Below are positions 35,976 to 45,234 of a stretch of DNA of 64,000 nucleotides, in pieces. How positions within the stretch are numbered: position 1 is the stretch's first letter; each line of letters begins with the position of its first letter. Below the pieces are notes generated by a model. That model was not told the origin of the DNA and did not search any database. It was given only the letters and a program-made list of their open reading frames with translations. The translations under genes and the position numbers were made by a program. This DNA is from Nitratireductor sp. XY-223 (GTDB lineage Bacteria; Pseudomonadota; Alphaproteobacteria; Rhizobiales; Rhizobiaceae): NCBI RefSeq assembly GCF_004959855.1, contig NZ_SPNT01000001.1, forward strand, positions 124,001 to 188,000. Direction: 5' to 3'.

Positions 35976-36631
35976 ACGGACCGCACGATCTCGGCGGAGA
36001 AATGGGTTTCGGCCCGGTCGCGCCGGAAACGGACGAACCGGTCTTTCACGCCGACTGGGAAAAGCGCGTGCTCGGCGTCACATTGTGCTCGGGTGCACTC
36101 AGGCTCTGGAACATCGACGAAAGCAGGCATGCCCGCGAGAGCCTGCATCCGGCCGACTATTATGCGTCGAGCTATTACGAGATCTGGATCAAGGCGCTCG
36201 AAACGCTCCTCGTGCGGCACGGATGTGTCACGGCGGAGGAGCTTCAGTCCGGCCACGCGCTTAAAAAAGCGGTGATGGACAGACCGCCTCTGGTGGCTGC
36301 CGATGTGCCGGCGACATTGGCGCGCGGCGGCCCTTGCGACCGGCCGGTCGATGCGGACCCGCACTTTGCCGTCGGCGACAGGGTGACGGTCCGCAATATC
36401 CACCCATCCGGACACACGCGCGTTCCGGGCTATGCCAAGGGCAAGACGGGTGTCGTCGAGGAGGTCGCCGGCGCCTATGTCTTTCCGGACGACAACGCCC
36501 ACGGCCGGGGCGAGAACCCGCAATGGCTTTACCGGGTGGTCCTTACCGGCGACGATCTTTGGGGGCCGCAGGGCGATCCGTCGCTGACCGTTTCGATCGA
36601 TGCATGGGAGAGCTATCTTGAGCGGGCCTGA
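35972..36631 (+). CDS. nthB: Nitrile hydratase beta subunit
   Basis: 219 residues. It opens [19 protein letters not shown], the family start, and has the SH3-like C-terminal half with [20 protein letters not shown] and [13 protein letters not shown]. It forms the alpha-beta heterodimer with NthA. The activator gene begins inside its 3' end. Confidence 0.95.
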   Translation: MNGPHDLGGEMGFGPVAPETDEPVFHADWEKRVLGVTLCSGALRLWNIDESRHARESLHPADYYASSYYEIWIKALETLLVRHGCVTAEELQSGHALKKAVMDRPPLVAADVPATLARGGPCDRPVDADPHFAVGDRVTVRNIHPSGHTRVPGYAKGKTGVVEEVAGAYVFPDDNAHGRGENPQWLYRVVLTGDDLWGPQGDPSLTVSIDAWESYLERA

Positions 36632-36980
36632 TCGCGGCGCGGACCGGCCGCTGCCGCCTGAAATCGCCGACCCGTCACCCTTCGCCGAACCCTGGCAGGC
36701 ACAGGCGTTCGCACTTGTGGTCGGCCTGCATGAACGCGGGCTCTTCGAATGGGGCGAGTGGGCGCAGGCGCTGTCGGCAGAACTGAAGCGACCGGGCGTT
36801 GCGGATGACGGCAGCGATTATTATGCCTGCTGGCTCCGCGCGCTGGAAACGCTCATCGGCGAAAAACAGATCGCGGAAGGCGCCGACATCGACGCGCTGG
36901 CCGAATCATGGTCGCGCGCGGCCCATGCCACGCCGCACGGCAAACCCATTCTCCTCGAAAACGATCCGCTGACCTCCTGA
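36618..36980 (+). CDS. Nitrile hydratase activator/accessory protein
   Basis: 120 residues. I start at the TTG at 36618, which has GGGAG seven bases upstream and overlaps nthB by 14 bases; no ATG in that frame is as well placed. The residues PFAEPWQAQAFALVVGLHER and GLFEWGEWAQALSAEL are typical of the accessory proteins (P14K/NhlE type) that insert cobalt by subunit swapping. It shares the helical fold of the NthB N-terminus. No cobalt transporter gene is adjacent. Confidence 0.88.
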   Translation: MSGPDRGADRPLPPEIADPSPFAEPWQAQAFALVVGLHERGLFEWGEWAQALSAELKRPGVADDGSDYYACWLRALETLIGEKQIAEGADIDALAESWSRAAHATPHGKPILLENDPLTS

Positions 36981-37027
36981 AGATCCGGTATCGGCGATCG
37001 GGATCCAGCTATCACCCAGGAACGCAA

Positions 37028-37834
37028 ATGACCTACACGCTCGACGAAACGCTCGGCCTCGAACGCATCTCCGACGATGTCTTCAAAAGCCAAACGGACC
37101 AGCGCTACTGGAACCTGATCGGACCCTATGGCGGCTGGATCGCGGCGCTGATGATCAAGGCGGTGATTGCCGACCGCAGCGACGCGCGGTTCGAGCCGGT
37201 CGCATTGACGATCGATTTCATGAAAGCACCGGCTGAGGGCGAGATCATCCTGAGACGCCGTTGCGACCGCGCCGGGCGGACGGCCGCATTCTGGCGCGTT
37301 GACATGGAAAACCCCGACGGAACGCCGTGCGCGCGCGCAATGGTGACCCTTGCCCCGCATCGCGAGACGCTGGTGTTCTCAACGCAGAAAATGCCGGATG
37401 TCCCGCCGCCGCAGGCGGTCGAGCGGTTCCGCACCGAGGTGCTGCCGGTCAAATGGGCGCATCTTTACGAGACGCGTGTGATCAAGGGCAAAATGGGCGA
37501 GATAACACCCGATGCGCATTCGCTGACCTGGGTGCGCGAGGCCGATCAGCGGCCGCTCGACCACGTTTCGCTGACGGCGCTCTGCGACAGTCCGTTTCCG
37601 CGGCTGTTCCTGGCCACCGGCCGGCCGTCCAACATCTCGACGATCACCATGACGATCTATTTCCACGCGCCGATGGCGGAACTGGAGGAGATTGGCGGCG
37701 ATCACCTGCTGGCCGATGCGCGCTGCGAACGTTCCGTCGGCGGCTTTTTCGATCAGCACACCAGCTTCTATTCAACGCAAGGCAATCTTGTTGCCGCTTC
37801 GCAGCAGATGGTCTGGTACGACCGCGAAGCATGA
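37028..37834 (+). CDS. Acyl-CoA thioesterase, double-hotdog (TesB-like)
   Basis: 268 residues in two hotdog repeats: about 1-120 with NLIGPYGGWIAALMIKAV and LTIDFMKAPAEGEI, and about 150-268 with LTALCDSPFPRLFLATGRPS and STITMTIYFHAPM. This matches the TesB-like/acyl-CoA thioesterase-like family. The substrate is unknown. It lies 47 bp after the nitrile hydratase activator on the same strand. Confidence 0.82.
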   Translation: MTYTLDETLGLERISDDVFKSQTDQRYWNLIGPYGGWIAALMIKAVIADRSDARFEPVALTIDFMKAPAEGEIILRRRCDRAGRTAAFWRVDMENPDGTPCARAMVTLAPHRETLVFSTQKMPDVPPPQAVERFRTEVLPVKWAHLYETRVIKGKMGEITPDAHSLTWVREADQRPLDHVSLTALCDSPFPRLFLATGRPSNISTITMTIYFHAPMAELEEIGGDHLLADARCERSVGGFFDQHTSFYSTQGNLVAASQQMVWYDREA

Positions 37835-37882
37835 TCACAGTTTGTTCTTGCTCTGAGCGGGCGAATCCTGCCAGTTGAAGGC

Positions 37883-39010
37883 ATGGAATTCTCGCGACAG
37901 CAGGATGAAGCGCTGCAAGCCGTCGCCCGGTGGCTGGGGGAGGGGCAAAGCCCCCTGTTCCGGCTGTTCGGCTATGCCGGAACCGGCAAGACAACGCTGG
38001 CGCGGCACTTTGCCGAACAGGTGGACGGCGATGTCCAGTTCGCGGCATTTACCGGCAAGGCGGCACAGGTGCTGCGCAGCAAGGGCGCCAGCAACGCCAA
38101 GACGATCCACTCGCTGATCTACCGGCCGCGCGGGGAGGAAACGGTCGAGGACGAAGAGACCGGCAAGACCTCGGTCGCACCCATGTTCTCGCTCAACCGG
38201 CAGAGCCCGATCGCCAAGGCGTCCCTGGTGATCGTCGACGAATGCTCCATGGTCGACGAGGAACTGGGACGTGACCTGATGAGTTTCGGAACGCCGATCC
38301 TGGTGCTGGGCGATCCGGGGCAGTTGCCGCCGGTGTCGGGCGGCGGGTTCTTTACCGAGCATGAGCCGGACTACCTCCTGACCGATATTCACAGGCAGGC
38401 GCGGGACAATCCGATCATCGATCTGGCGATGCGGGTTCGCGAGGGAATCGACATCGGCTACGGCGACTGGGGGACGGCGCGGGTGATCACCAAGTCCGAC
38501 GTTACCACCGAACTCGTCCTCGACGCCGACCAGGTGCTGCTCGGCATCAACCGCACACGGCGGCGCTACAACCAGCGCCTGCGCGAGCTCAAGGGTTTCG
38601 ACGCGAAATACCCGCAGGCCGGCGACAAGCTGGTGTGCCTGCGCAACGATCCGGCCAAGGGCCTGCTCAACGGCTCGCTGTGGCAGGTCATGACGTCGTC
38701 GCGCGAGACCGTCAAGCCGGGTATCAACCTGATTGTGAAACCCGAAGACGACGACATGAATCGCGGCGCGGCGAAGATCAAGCTCCTGAAGCAGGCCTTC
38801 GAGGATCCGGACGCCGAGGTGCCGTGGCAGACGCGGCGGCGCTACGACGATTTCGACTATGGCTACGCGCTGACGGTGCACAAGGCGCAGGGTTCCCAAT
38901 GGGACAGGATCGTGCTGTTCGACGAGAGCTATGCGTTCCGCGATTCACGCGAGCGCTGGCTTTACACCGCGATCACGCGCGCCGCCGAGGAACTGACGAT
39001 CGTGCGTTGA
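37883..39010 (+). CDS. RecD-like SF1B ATP-dependent DNA helicase
   Basis: 375 residues. Walker A is FGYAGTGKTTLARHFAEQ, Walker B is LVIVDECSMVDEELG, motif III is LVLGDPGQLPPVSGGGF, and the C-terminal UvrD_C_2-like region has YGYALTVHKAQGSQWDRIVL and YTAITRAAEELTIVR. This is a single-subunit RecD-like helicase of about half the length of RecD2, without a long N-terminal region. A role in DNA repair or phage-related processing is typical of these; no nuclease is adjacent. Confidence 0.88.
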   Translation: MEFSRQQDEALQAVARWLGEGQSPLFRLFGYAGTGKTTLARHFAEQVDGDVQFAAFTGKAAQVLRSKGASNAKTIHSLIYRPRGEETVEDEETGKTSVAPMFSLNRQSPIAKASLVIVDECSMVDEELGRDLMSFGTPILVLGDPGQLPPVSGGGFFTEHEPDYLLTDIHRQARDNPIIDLAMRVREGIDIGYGDWGTARVITKSDVTTELVLDADQVLLGINRTRRRYNQRLRELKGFDAKYPQAGDKLVCLRNDPAKGLLNGSLWQVMTSSRETVKPGINLIVKPEDDDMNRGAAKIKLLKQAFEDPDAEVPWQTRRRYDDFDYGYALTVHKAQGSQWDRIVLFDESYAFRDSRERWLYTAITRAAEELTIVR

Positions 39011-39036
39011 ACCGGTTGCCCGGCTCGAGATCTGCC

Positions 39037-39450
39037 CTAATCCTTGGCCGGTTCGGTCTCGGGATTTCCATAGATCCACTGCCAGGCCTCGGTCTCGTCC
39101 GCGAGTTCGAAGTGCCTGACCTCCATGCGGAACAACGGGCTGAGGAACCGGGTCGCGCCCGCCGCCCAGGACGGTCCGCCGACCAGGGCGTAGCGCCGAA
39201 TGTGCCTGAAGGCATGGAGCTTGCCGACATAGGCGGTGTCGGAGAGCAGCGTGTCCCAGTCGAATCCGTCGTAGCGGCCGATGCGCATCAACAGGCTGAT
39301 CTTGTCGTGCTTTTCGTACGCCTCCTCGAGGGTTTGATAGACTCGCTCGATTTCCTCTTTCGTGAGGTGCCCGTCGATTTCAAAGGCATAGACGTCGTCA
39401 CGCTCGGTCTTGAGCTGCGTCAGGGCGGGATGCTTGAGTGGGGACGTCAT
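39037..39450 (-). CDS. STAS/SEC14-like (SpoIIAA-type) protein
   Basis: 137 residues from the ATG at 39450. VYAFEIDGHLTKEEIERVYQ and KISLLMRIGRYDGFDWDTLL, then ALVGGPSWAAGATRFLSPLF, fit the SpoIIAA-like (PF11964-type) family found in many proteobacteria. These are STAS-fold proteins of unknown function, possibly lipid or nucleotide binding. It converges with the helicase gene and is divergent from pdxJ. Confidence 0.8.
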   Translation of the reverse strand: MTSPLKHPALTQLKTERDDVYAFEIDGHLTKEEIERVYQTLEEAYEKHDKISLLMRIGRYDGFDWDTLLSDTAYVGKLHAFRHIRRYALVGGPSWAAGATRFLSPLFRMEVRHFELADETEAWQWIYGNPETEPAKD

Positions 39451-39622
39451 GTCGGCCTCCAAAATGCGATGAAGTACGCTCCCCATGTAGGCATGGCCGG
39501 CAACCGATGCAATCGGACGATTCCACTGGTTTGGCGTTAACTGTTTAAATTGGTTCGTGATTGCCGGACGGCCGTGCGTTAGGTATTGCGGCTTACGGAC
39601 ACAGTTTTTCGGAAAATCCTGC

Positions 39623-40387
39623 ATGACGGAGCCCGCCGTTACCAAATTGTCGGTCAACCTCAATGCCATTGCGCAGCTTCGCAACCGGCGCGACCTGCCG
39701 TGGCCGAGCGTAACCGGGCTGGGCGCGCAGGCGCTCATCGCGGGCGCGCACGGGCTGACCGTCCATCCGCGCCCGGACGAGCGGCATATCAGGCGCAGCG
39801 ACCTTCCGGAAATCCGCGCCCTGATCGACGACGAATTTCCGCAGGCCGAATTCAATATCGAAGGGTATCCCACCGAAGCGTTCCTGCAACTCGTCGAGGC
39901 CAACCAGCCCGACCAGGCAACGCTGGTGCCGGACGATCCTGCCCAGGCGACGTCGGATCACGGCTGGGATTTCAGGCGCAACCGGGAACTTCTCAAGCCG
40001 GTCGTGGCGCGGTTGAAGAAACAGGGTATCCGCGTTTCGCTTTTCGCCGACGCAGACGGCGACAGGGACGCGCTAGCCGCTGCAGCCGAGACCGGCACGG
40101 ACAGGGTGGAGTTCTACACCGGTCCCTACGGCGGCTGCTACGATGATCCGAAGGCGGCGGCGGTGGAGCTCGAAAATCTGCAGCGCAGCGCCGAAGCCGC
40201 CGAAGGGCTCGGGCTTGGCATCAACGCCGGCCACGACCTGACGGTGGCGAACCTTCCGGCGCTCAAGCAGCATATGCCGGCGCTGCTCGAGGTTTCGATC
40301 GGGCACGGCCTCACCGCGGACGCGCTGCAATACGGCATGACCGAAACCGTCAAACGCTTCCTGAGCGCCTGCGGGCACGATATCTAA
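39623..40387 (+). CDS. pdxJ: Pyridoxine 5'-phosphate synthase
   Basis: 254 residues. [55 protein letters not shown] and [18 protein letters not shown] are family landmarks; H and E residues of the active site lie in these motifs. It joins deoxyxylulose 5-phosphate and 1-amino-acetone-3-phosphate to give PNP in the DXP-dependent vitamin B6 pathway. Confidence 0.95.
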   Translation: MTEPAVTKLSVNLNAIAQLRNRRDLPWPSVTGLGAQALIAGAHGLTVHPRPDERHIRRSDLPEIRALIDDEFPQAEFNIEGYPTEAFLQLVEANQPDQATLVPDDPAQATSDHGWDFRRNRELLKPVVARLKKQGIRVSLFADADGDRDALAAAAETGTDRVEFYTGPYGGCYDDPKAAAVELENLQRSAEAAEGLGLGINAGHDLTVANLPALKQHMPALLEVSIGHGLTADALQYGMTETVKRFLSACGHDI

Positions 40388-40448
40388 CCTGTCTTCAGCC
40401 ATCCCCCATTGGCCCCTTGACGGCAGTGTCGCTTTGCAATAAAAAGCC

Positions 40449-40468
40449 GAACCGTACGGTACGGTACG
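40449..40468. promoter_or_regulatory. Iterated GTAC palindromes upstream of the TetR gene
   Basis: The sequence holds ACCGTACGGT (a perfect 10-bp palindrome, 40451-40460) immediately followed by a second overlapping GTACGGTAC. It sits 23-42 bp before the tetR GTG start. TetR-family regulators usually repress themselves by binding such palindromes, so this is a good operator candidate. Confidence 0.6.
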
Positions 40469-40490
40469 CATCTGATACGCAGCGAAACAC

Positions 40491-41150
40491 GTGGCCCAGA
40501 CAGTGCTCACAGAAGCGGAAAAAGACAGCTTGGCGGTGTTCACGCCCCGCCAGAACGCGGTGCTGGAAACGGCACTTCGCCTGCTGGTCGAGGGCGGCGG
40601 CGGCGCGCTGACGACGGCCCGCATCGCGCGGGCGGCGAATTGCTCGAAGGAGAGCCTCTACAAATGGTTCGGCGACCGCGACGGTCTGCTCGCCGCCATC
40701 ATTACCTACCAGGCCAGCAAGGTCCGGGTGCCGGGGACGGGGCCGTTGCCGGAGACGGCCGCGGCGTTTCGCGAACACCTTGAACAGTTCGCCAGCGACC
40801 TGCTGACGGTCCTGTCCGGCGACGTTTCGCTGGCGCTCAACCGCCTCGCCATCGGCCAGGCCAGCCGCGACGACGCCCATCTCGGGAGGCTGGTGCTGGA
40901 ACGCGGCCGGCGCATGATCGGCCAGCGGGCAGGGGTGCTGCTCGAGGCGGGGCGACAACGCGGTTTCATTCGCTTCGACAGCCGCGATGCGGCGTTCAGG
41001 ACGCTATACGGGCTGGTGATCCGCGATTTCCACGTGCGCCAGCTTCTCGGCGACACTCTGTTGCCAGAGGAAGCAGACATCAGCGCTCAGGCGAAATCCG
41101 CCATCGACCAGTTTTTCACGCTTTACGGAACGGGGGCCGAAACGCCCTGA
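40491..41150 (+). CDS. TetR/AcrR-family transcriptional regulator
   Basis: 219 residues from a GTG at 40491. The N-terminal helix-turn-helix is in GALTTARIARAANCSKESLY and KWFGDRDGLLAAII, preceded by NAVLETALRLLVEGGG. The C-terminal domain is a ligand-binding helical bundle without a recognisable ligand motif. ilvC is 40 bp downstream on the same strand, and the palindromic operator candidate lies just upstream. It may regulate itself and possibly ilvC. Confidence 0.9.
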   Translation: MAQTVLTEAEKDSLAVFTPRQNAVLETALRLLVEGGGGALTTARIARAANCSKESLYKWFGDRDGLLAAIITYQASKVRVPGTGPLPETAAAFREHLEQFASDLLTVLSGDVSLALNRLAIGQASRDDAHLGRLVLERGRRMIGQRAGVLLEAGRQRGFIRFDSRDAAFRTLYGLVIRDFHVRQLLGDTLLPEEADISAQAKSAIDQFFTLYGTGAETP

Positions 41151-41166
41151 CAATCAATGGAAATGA

Positions 41167-42210
<1,044 letters not shown>

Positions 42211-42223
42211 GCCTCACCGAGCC

Positions 42224-42246
42224 GACGGGGCGCAAGGCGCCCCGTC
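42224..42246 (+). terminator. Terminator-like hairpin after ilvC
   Basis: A perfect 10-bp inverted repeat (GACGGGGCGC, loop AAG, GCGCCCCGTC) beginning 14 bp after the ilvC stop. It has no T-run on the plus strand, so it may be a weak or Rho-assisted terminator, or shared with the convergent gene. Confidence 0.5.
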
Positions 42247-42282
42247 TGCCTCCCGGCCATCGGGTGTTGCGATACGGCCCGG

Positions 42283-43230
42283 TCAGGCCTTCGAATTCCG
42301 GTATCGTCGCTTTATGAACCGCCGCAGGCGCCGTGCCTGCCGAACAAGAAGCGGTGGTTGCGGTGCCCGATAAGCCTTCGGTACCTTCGGACCGGGCGGC
42401 CGGCGGTTCTTCGCTTTGCGCGCCAGATGATCCGGCAGCGACAATACCGTCATGCGCCGGTCTGCCGTCGCGATGACGCTGCCGTCCACCAGGCCGTATG
42501 TTTCCTGCCTTGTTCGGCCAACCCGGCCCCAATCGAATTCCACCCGCCGCTTTTTTTGGCCCGGCCGGTCGTGGTGCAGGTGATAGGTGTGGCCGATCTT
42601 TTGCGTCCGGCCGGTCCGCTCAAAGACCGACATGCAGAAGATGGAATCCTTGTGGGTGTTGGTGAAGGTCAGATCCTCGCGAAAGCCGCCGACCTCTTCA
42701 AACAGGGACCGTGCGCAGAAGATGAAATCCCCGGACGCGCAGCAGAAGGGTTCGGTGTCGTCAGCGTGCGCGTCGCTGTGTTGCGGGTCATTGACAAAGG
42801 TCTCATCCTCGACGTCGATCCAGCCGGCCCGGTAGAGGGTCTTGGCGTCGTACATGCCGCGCTGGAGAAAGTCGAGAATATCGTCTCCGAAATAGTTGTC
42901 GGGGTTGGTCAGCAACAACCAGGACCCGGCCGCCCGCGCCGCACCGGCATTTTTGGCGTGGTACTCGAACAGCTCGATGTTGCGGTTTCCGCTGACAAGC
43001 TTGTGTATGGCCGGCTCGACAATGATACAGCGGGCGTTGGGAAAGGCCGCCGTGATCTCCTCCGACAGCAGCGGCCTGCCGGGTATGGGGTTCCACTCGA
43101 CGAAAACGAGCTCCGCCTCTATCCCGCGCGCTTCCAGCGCCTCGAGATTGTAGCGCGTGGTGGCAAACAGGCGCTCCTCGAAATTGCCGCCGTAATTGTC
43201 GTTTCGACCGGCGATAATGATGGAAATCAT
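42283..43230 (-). CDS. Glycosyltransferase family 2-like protein
   Basis: 315 residues. It opens with MISIIIAGRNDNYGGNFEER, the start of a GT-A fold, and has LLTNPDNYFGDDILDFLQRG as the acidic (DxD-like NPDN) region and CCASGDFIFCARSLFEEVGG followed by HKDSIFCMSVFERTG as the acceptor-side part. Its last 50 residues are very basic. Donor and acceptor are unknown. Its start overlaps the stop of the preceding STELLO-like gene (ATGA), so they are made together. Confidence 0.75.
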   Translation of the reverse strand: MISIIIAGRNDNYGGNFEERLFATTRYNLEALEARGIEAELVFVEWNPIPGRPLLSEEITAAFPNARCIIVEPAIHKLVSGNRNIELFEYHAKNAGAARAAGSWLLLTNPDNYFGDDILDFLQRGMYDAKTLYRAGWIDVEDETFVNDPQHSDAHADDTEPFCCASGDFIFCARSLFEEVGGFREDLTFTNTHKDSIFCMSVFERTGRTQKIGHTYHLHHDRPGQKKRRVEFDWGRVGRTRQETYGLVDGSVIATADRRMTVLSLPDHLARKAKNRRPPGPKVPKAYRAPQPPLLVRQARRLRRFIKRRYRNSKA

Positions 43231-44147
43231 GCATCCACCCGCCGCAGATAGGCGTCGTAGGCCTGACAGGCCTGCTCCGGCCAGAAGTCCCGGAAATCAT
43301 AGGTTCCGGCGCCAATGGCGGCGACCATCTCCGCATTGCGCTCATAGCCGATGAACTCGTCGACCATGTTGCGGGTCAGATCCTGCGGGTTTCTTTCCTG
43401 GCGCACGGAAGACCGCGCGTAGGCGACCCGATAGCCGAGCGACTGCAGGTGATACGCCGCCCAGATGTCGTCCATCCTGCCGACAAAGGGCACCATGAAA
43501 TACCGCCTCAGCGCATCGGCTGTCAGGAACGTGTTCTGCGAGTTAAACGGGCTTGTCGCATCGGCGGCGAACGGGAAGCTGCGTTCGTCGAATGCAATGT
43601 CCGGTGCGTGCTCCATGCGGCAGACGGCATCGATATCCGGGTCCCCGTCCCAGAAGTCCGCCTGTACATCGACACGGATTTCCCTGATCTCGTATTGCGT
43701 ATAGTCGCGGCCGGCGAGCAATTGGAGCGGGAAGCCGCGATGCCACAGATGGGCGTGTTCCGTGACGCCGATGGGGTCGAAACAGCCATCGCCGGTCAAG
43801 TAGGTCCTGATGGGGACCGTGTTTCCGACGAGAAGCCCGGTCCCCCAGTGATCGTAAGGGATGTTGTCGTCATCGACGGTGGCCACGATATCGGCGCCTT
43901 CGTCCAGCGCCAGCACGAAGCCCAGGTTCCGCCGCTGGATACAGTTCCAGCCGATCAGCCGGGAAAGCTCCGGTGCCAATTTCTCCTGATCGTCCGGCGA
44001 CAGGTAAATGCCGCTCTCAAGGTGGTAGTCCGGCGGTGTTTTATGGTCGCCGACAACGATCAGCGTCCAGTCCGCCAGCGCATCGAACCGTCTGATGGCT
44101 TCCGTCGGCCCGTTGATGGTCGTCGAGACGATGAACTTCCTATTCAT
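43227..44147 (-). CDS. STELLO-like glycosyltransferase family protein
   Basis: 306 residues. FIVSTTINGPTEAIRRFDAL, LIVVGDHKTPPDYHLESGIY and ADIVATVDDDNIPYDHWG, the last with a DDDN acidic motif, match the STELLO (DUF288-like) group of putative glycosyltransferases first described in plants and nematodes. The C-terminal half has FVGRMDDIWAAYHLQSLGYR. No export or anchoring signal is seen. With the coupled GT2-like gene it forms a two-gene module, perhaps for a surface glycan. Confidence 0.75.
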   Translation of the reverse strand: MNRKFIVSTTINGPTEAIRRFDALADWTLIVVGDHKTPPDYHLESGIYLSPDDQEKLAPELSRLIGWNCIQRRNLGFVLALDEGADIVATVDDDNIPYDHWGTGLLVGNTVPIRTYLTGDGCFDPIGVTEHAHLWHRGFPLQLLAGRDYTQYEIREIRVDVQADFWDGDPDIDAVCRMEHAPDIAFDERSFPFAADATSPFNSQNTFLTADALRRYFMVPFVGRMDDIWAAYHLQSLGYRVAYARSSVRQERNPQDLTRNMVDEFIGYERNAEMVAAIGAGTYDFRDFWPEQACQAYDAYLRRVDA

Positions 44148-44252
44148 GGGTCGGCACCATGGCCTTGGGTGTCGCCGGGTGGTTGAGCCAATGCAAAAGA
44201 GCGGCCGGCCGGCCGCTCCGTGACTGAATCAGATTTGTTGGTTGCAATGCCC

Positions 44253-44693
44253 TCAATAGTAAGGCGACCGGCACTGCTTGCGCGGACCGTGATAGGGCTG
44301 GAACGTATTGTCATAGGCCCTGTAGGAGCGGTACTTGCGATAGCAGTAGTTGATGTGCGGCTGCGACACGTAAACGCGGCGCGGCTGCGGCCGGTAGTAG
44401 GGCACCGGCCCGTAGGTGCGGCCGTAATAGCGCGGTCCGTAATAGGGTTTCGGATAGTAGCGCCTCTTGTAATAGCGGCCGTTGCAATAGGCATTGTAGC
44501 AGTAGTATCGGCCATGGCGGGCGCTGTTTGCGACAATGCCGCCGATCACGAGGCCGGTGAACACGCCGGCGGCAAAGTTTGCACCGTTGTTCTTGTAGCG
44601 GTATTTCTTGCCGGCCGCCGCGTCCGGAACAGCCATCGCGAGTGCGCCCATGCCAATCATGGCGACGGCAAGCCCTCTTAACAATCGTGACAT
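44253..44693 (-). CDS. BA14K-like secreted protein, tyrosine-rich
   Basis: 146 residues. A signal peptide ([24 protein letters not shown] is the cleavage region, about residue 27) is followed by a short glycine-rich hydrophobic segment ([17 protein letters not shown]) and a Tyr/Arg/Pro-rich repeat-like stretch with [18 protein letters not shown]. The end, [20 protein letters not shown] then RKQC, follows the BA14K pattern (CxxRYRSYDxxxxxFxxYxGxRxxC) seen in rhizobial and Brucella immunoreactive proteins. The function is unknown. Confidence 0.75.
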   Translation of the reverse strand: MSRLLRGLAVAMIGMGALAMAVPDAAAGKKYRYKNNGANFAAGVFTGLVIGGIVANSARHGRYYCYNAYCNGRYYKRRYYPKPYYGPRYYGRTYGPVPYYRPQPRRVYVSQPHINYCYRKYRSYRAYDNTFQPYHGPRKQCRSPYY

Positions 44694-45234
44694 GTCTGCC
44701 TCCCGGTTGTCGGTAACGTGACATTAACTATTTGTCATGTTTGGCACGCTGGCAAGGTTTCACGTTGCCGCGGACGATCACAATTGCAGTGATCCTTAAC
44801 GGACCGTGCGATTTATTGGCCGGATTTCAGTGGCTTGCCGGTCTTCCTTGCAGTCGCATCAAGCCTGCGTGACAAGCCCGTGTTGAGGCTCAAGACCGTT
44901 TCTTGGCTAGATTGAATCATTTGACCGTGGCGATTTTGGTCGCTGGCTAGGCGGGTTGCGCGCCGTGGTGCCAACCCACCACAAGTGCAAGCCAACGACG
45001 CCAGGGGCCAAAATCGCCCGGCCCATTCAATGTTGGTTTTCAACATCTTCTCCTCTTTCAACGGTGGGGAAATCGGCCCATCGGCGTTGTTGCGCCGCTT
45101 GCCCGATGCCCCACATCGCACTGCGCGACGCGCCTAGCCGAGTGAACCGATTTTCCGCCATCAAATGCTTCAAGCTAGCCAAGAAACGGTCTAAACAGGA
45201 ACGGTCGGAAGCCACCAGCCATAACGGGCACACG
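44694..45234. other. 540-bp intergenic region with an imperfect inverted repeat
   Basis: No convincing gene. A minus-strand frame at 44813-45121 has no ribosome-binding site or family resemblance. The region contains an imperfect inverted repeat: GGCGATTTTGG plus CTGGC at 44929-44947 pairs with 45000-45018 (17 of 19 positions), and ATTGAAT at 44911 pairs with ATTCAAT at 45025. It could be the ends of a small decayed element or a long RNA hairpin. Confidence 0.5.

Noticed and set aside
44813-45121. A 102-residue minus-strand frame in the 540-bp intergenic region
   Set aside because: No ribosome-binding site, no recognisable family and the frame crosses the inverted repeat; better explained as non-coding.
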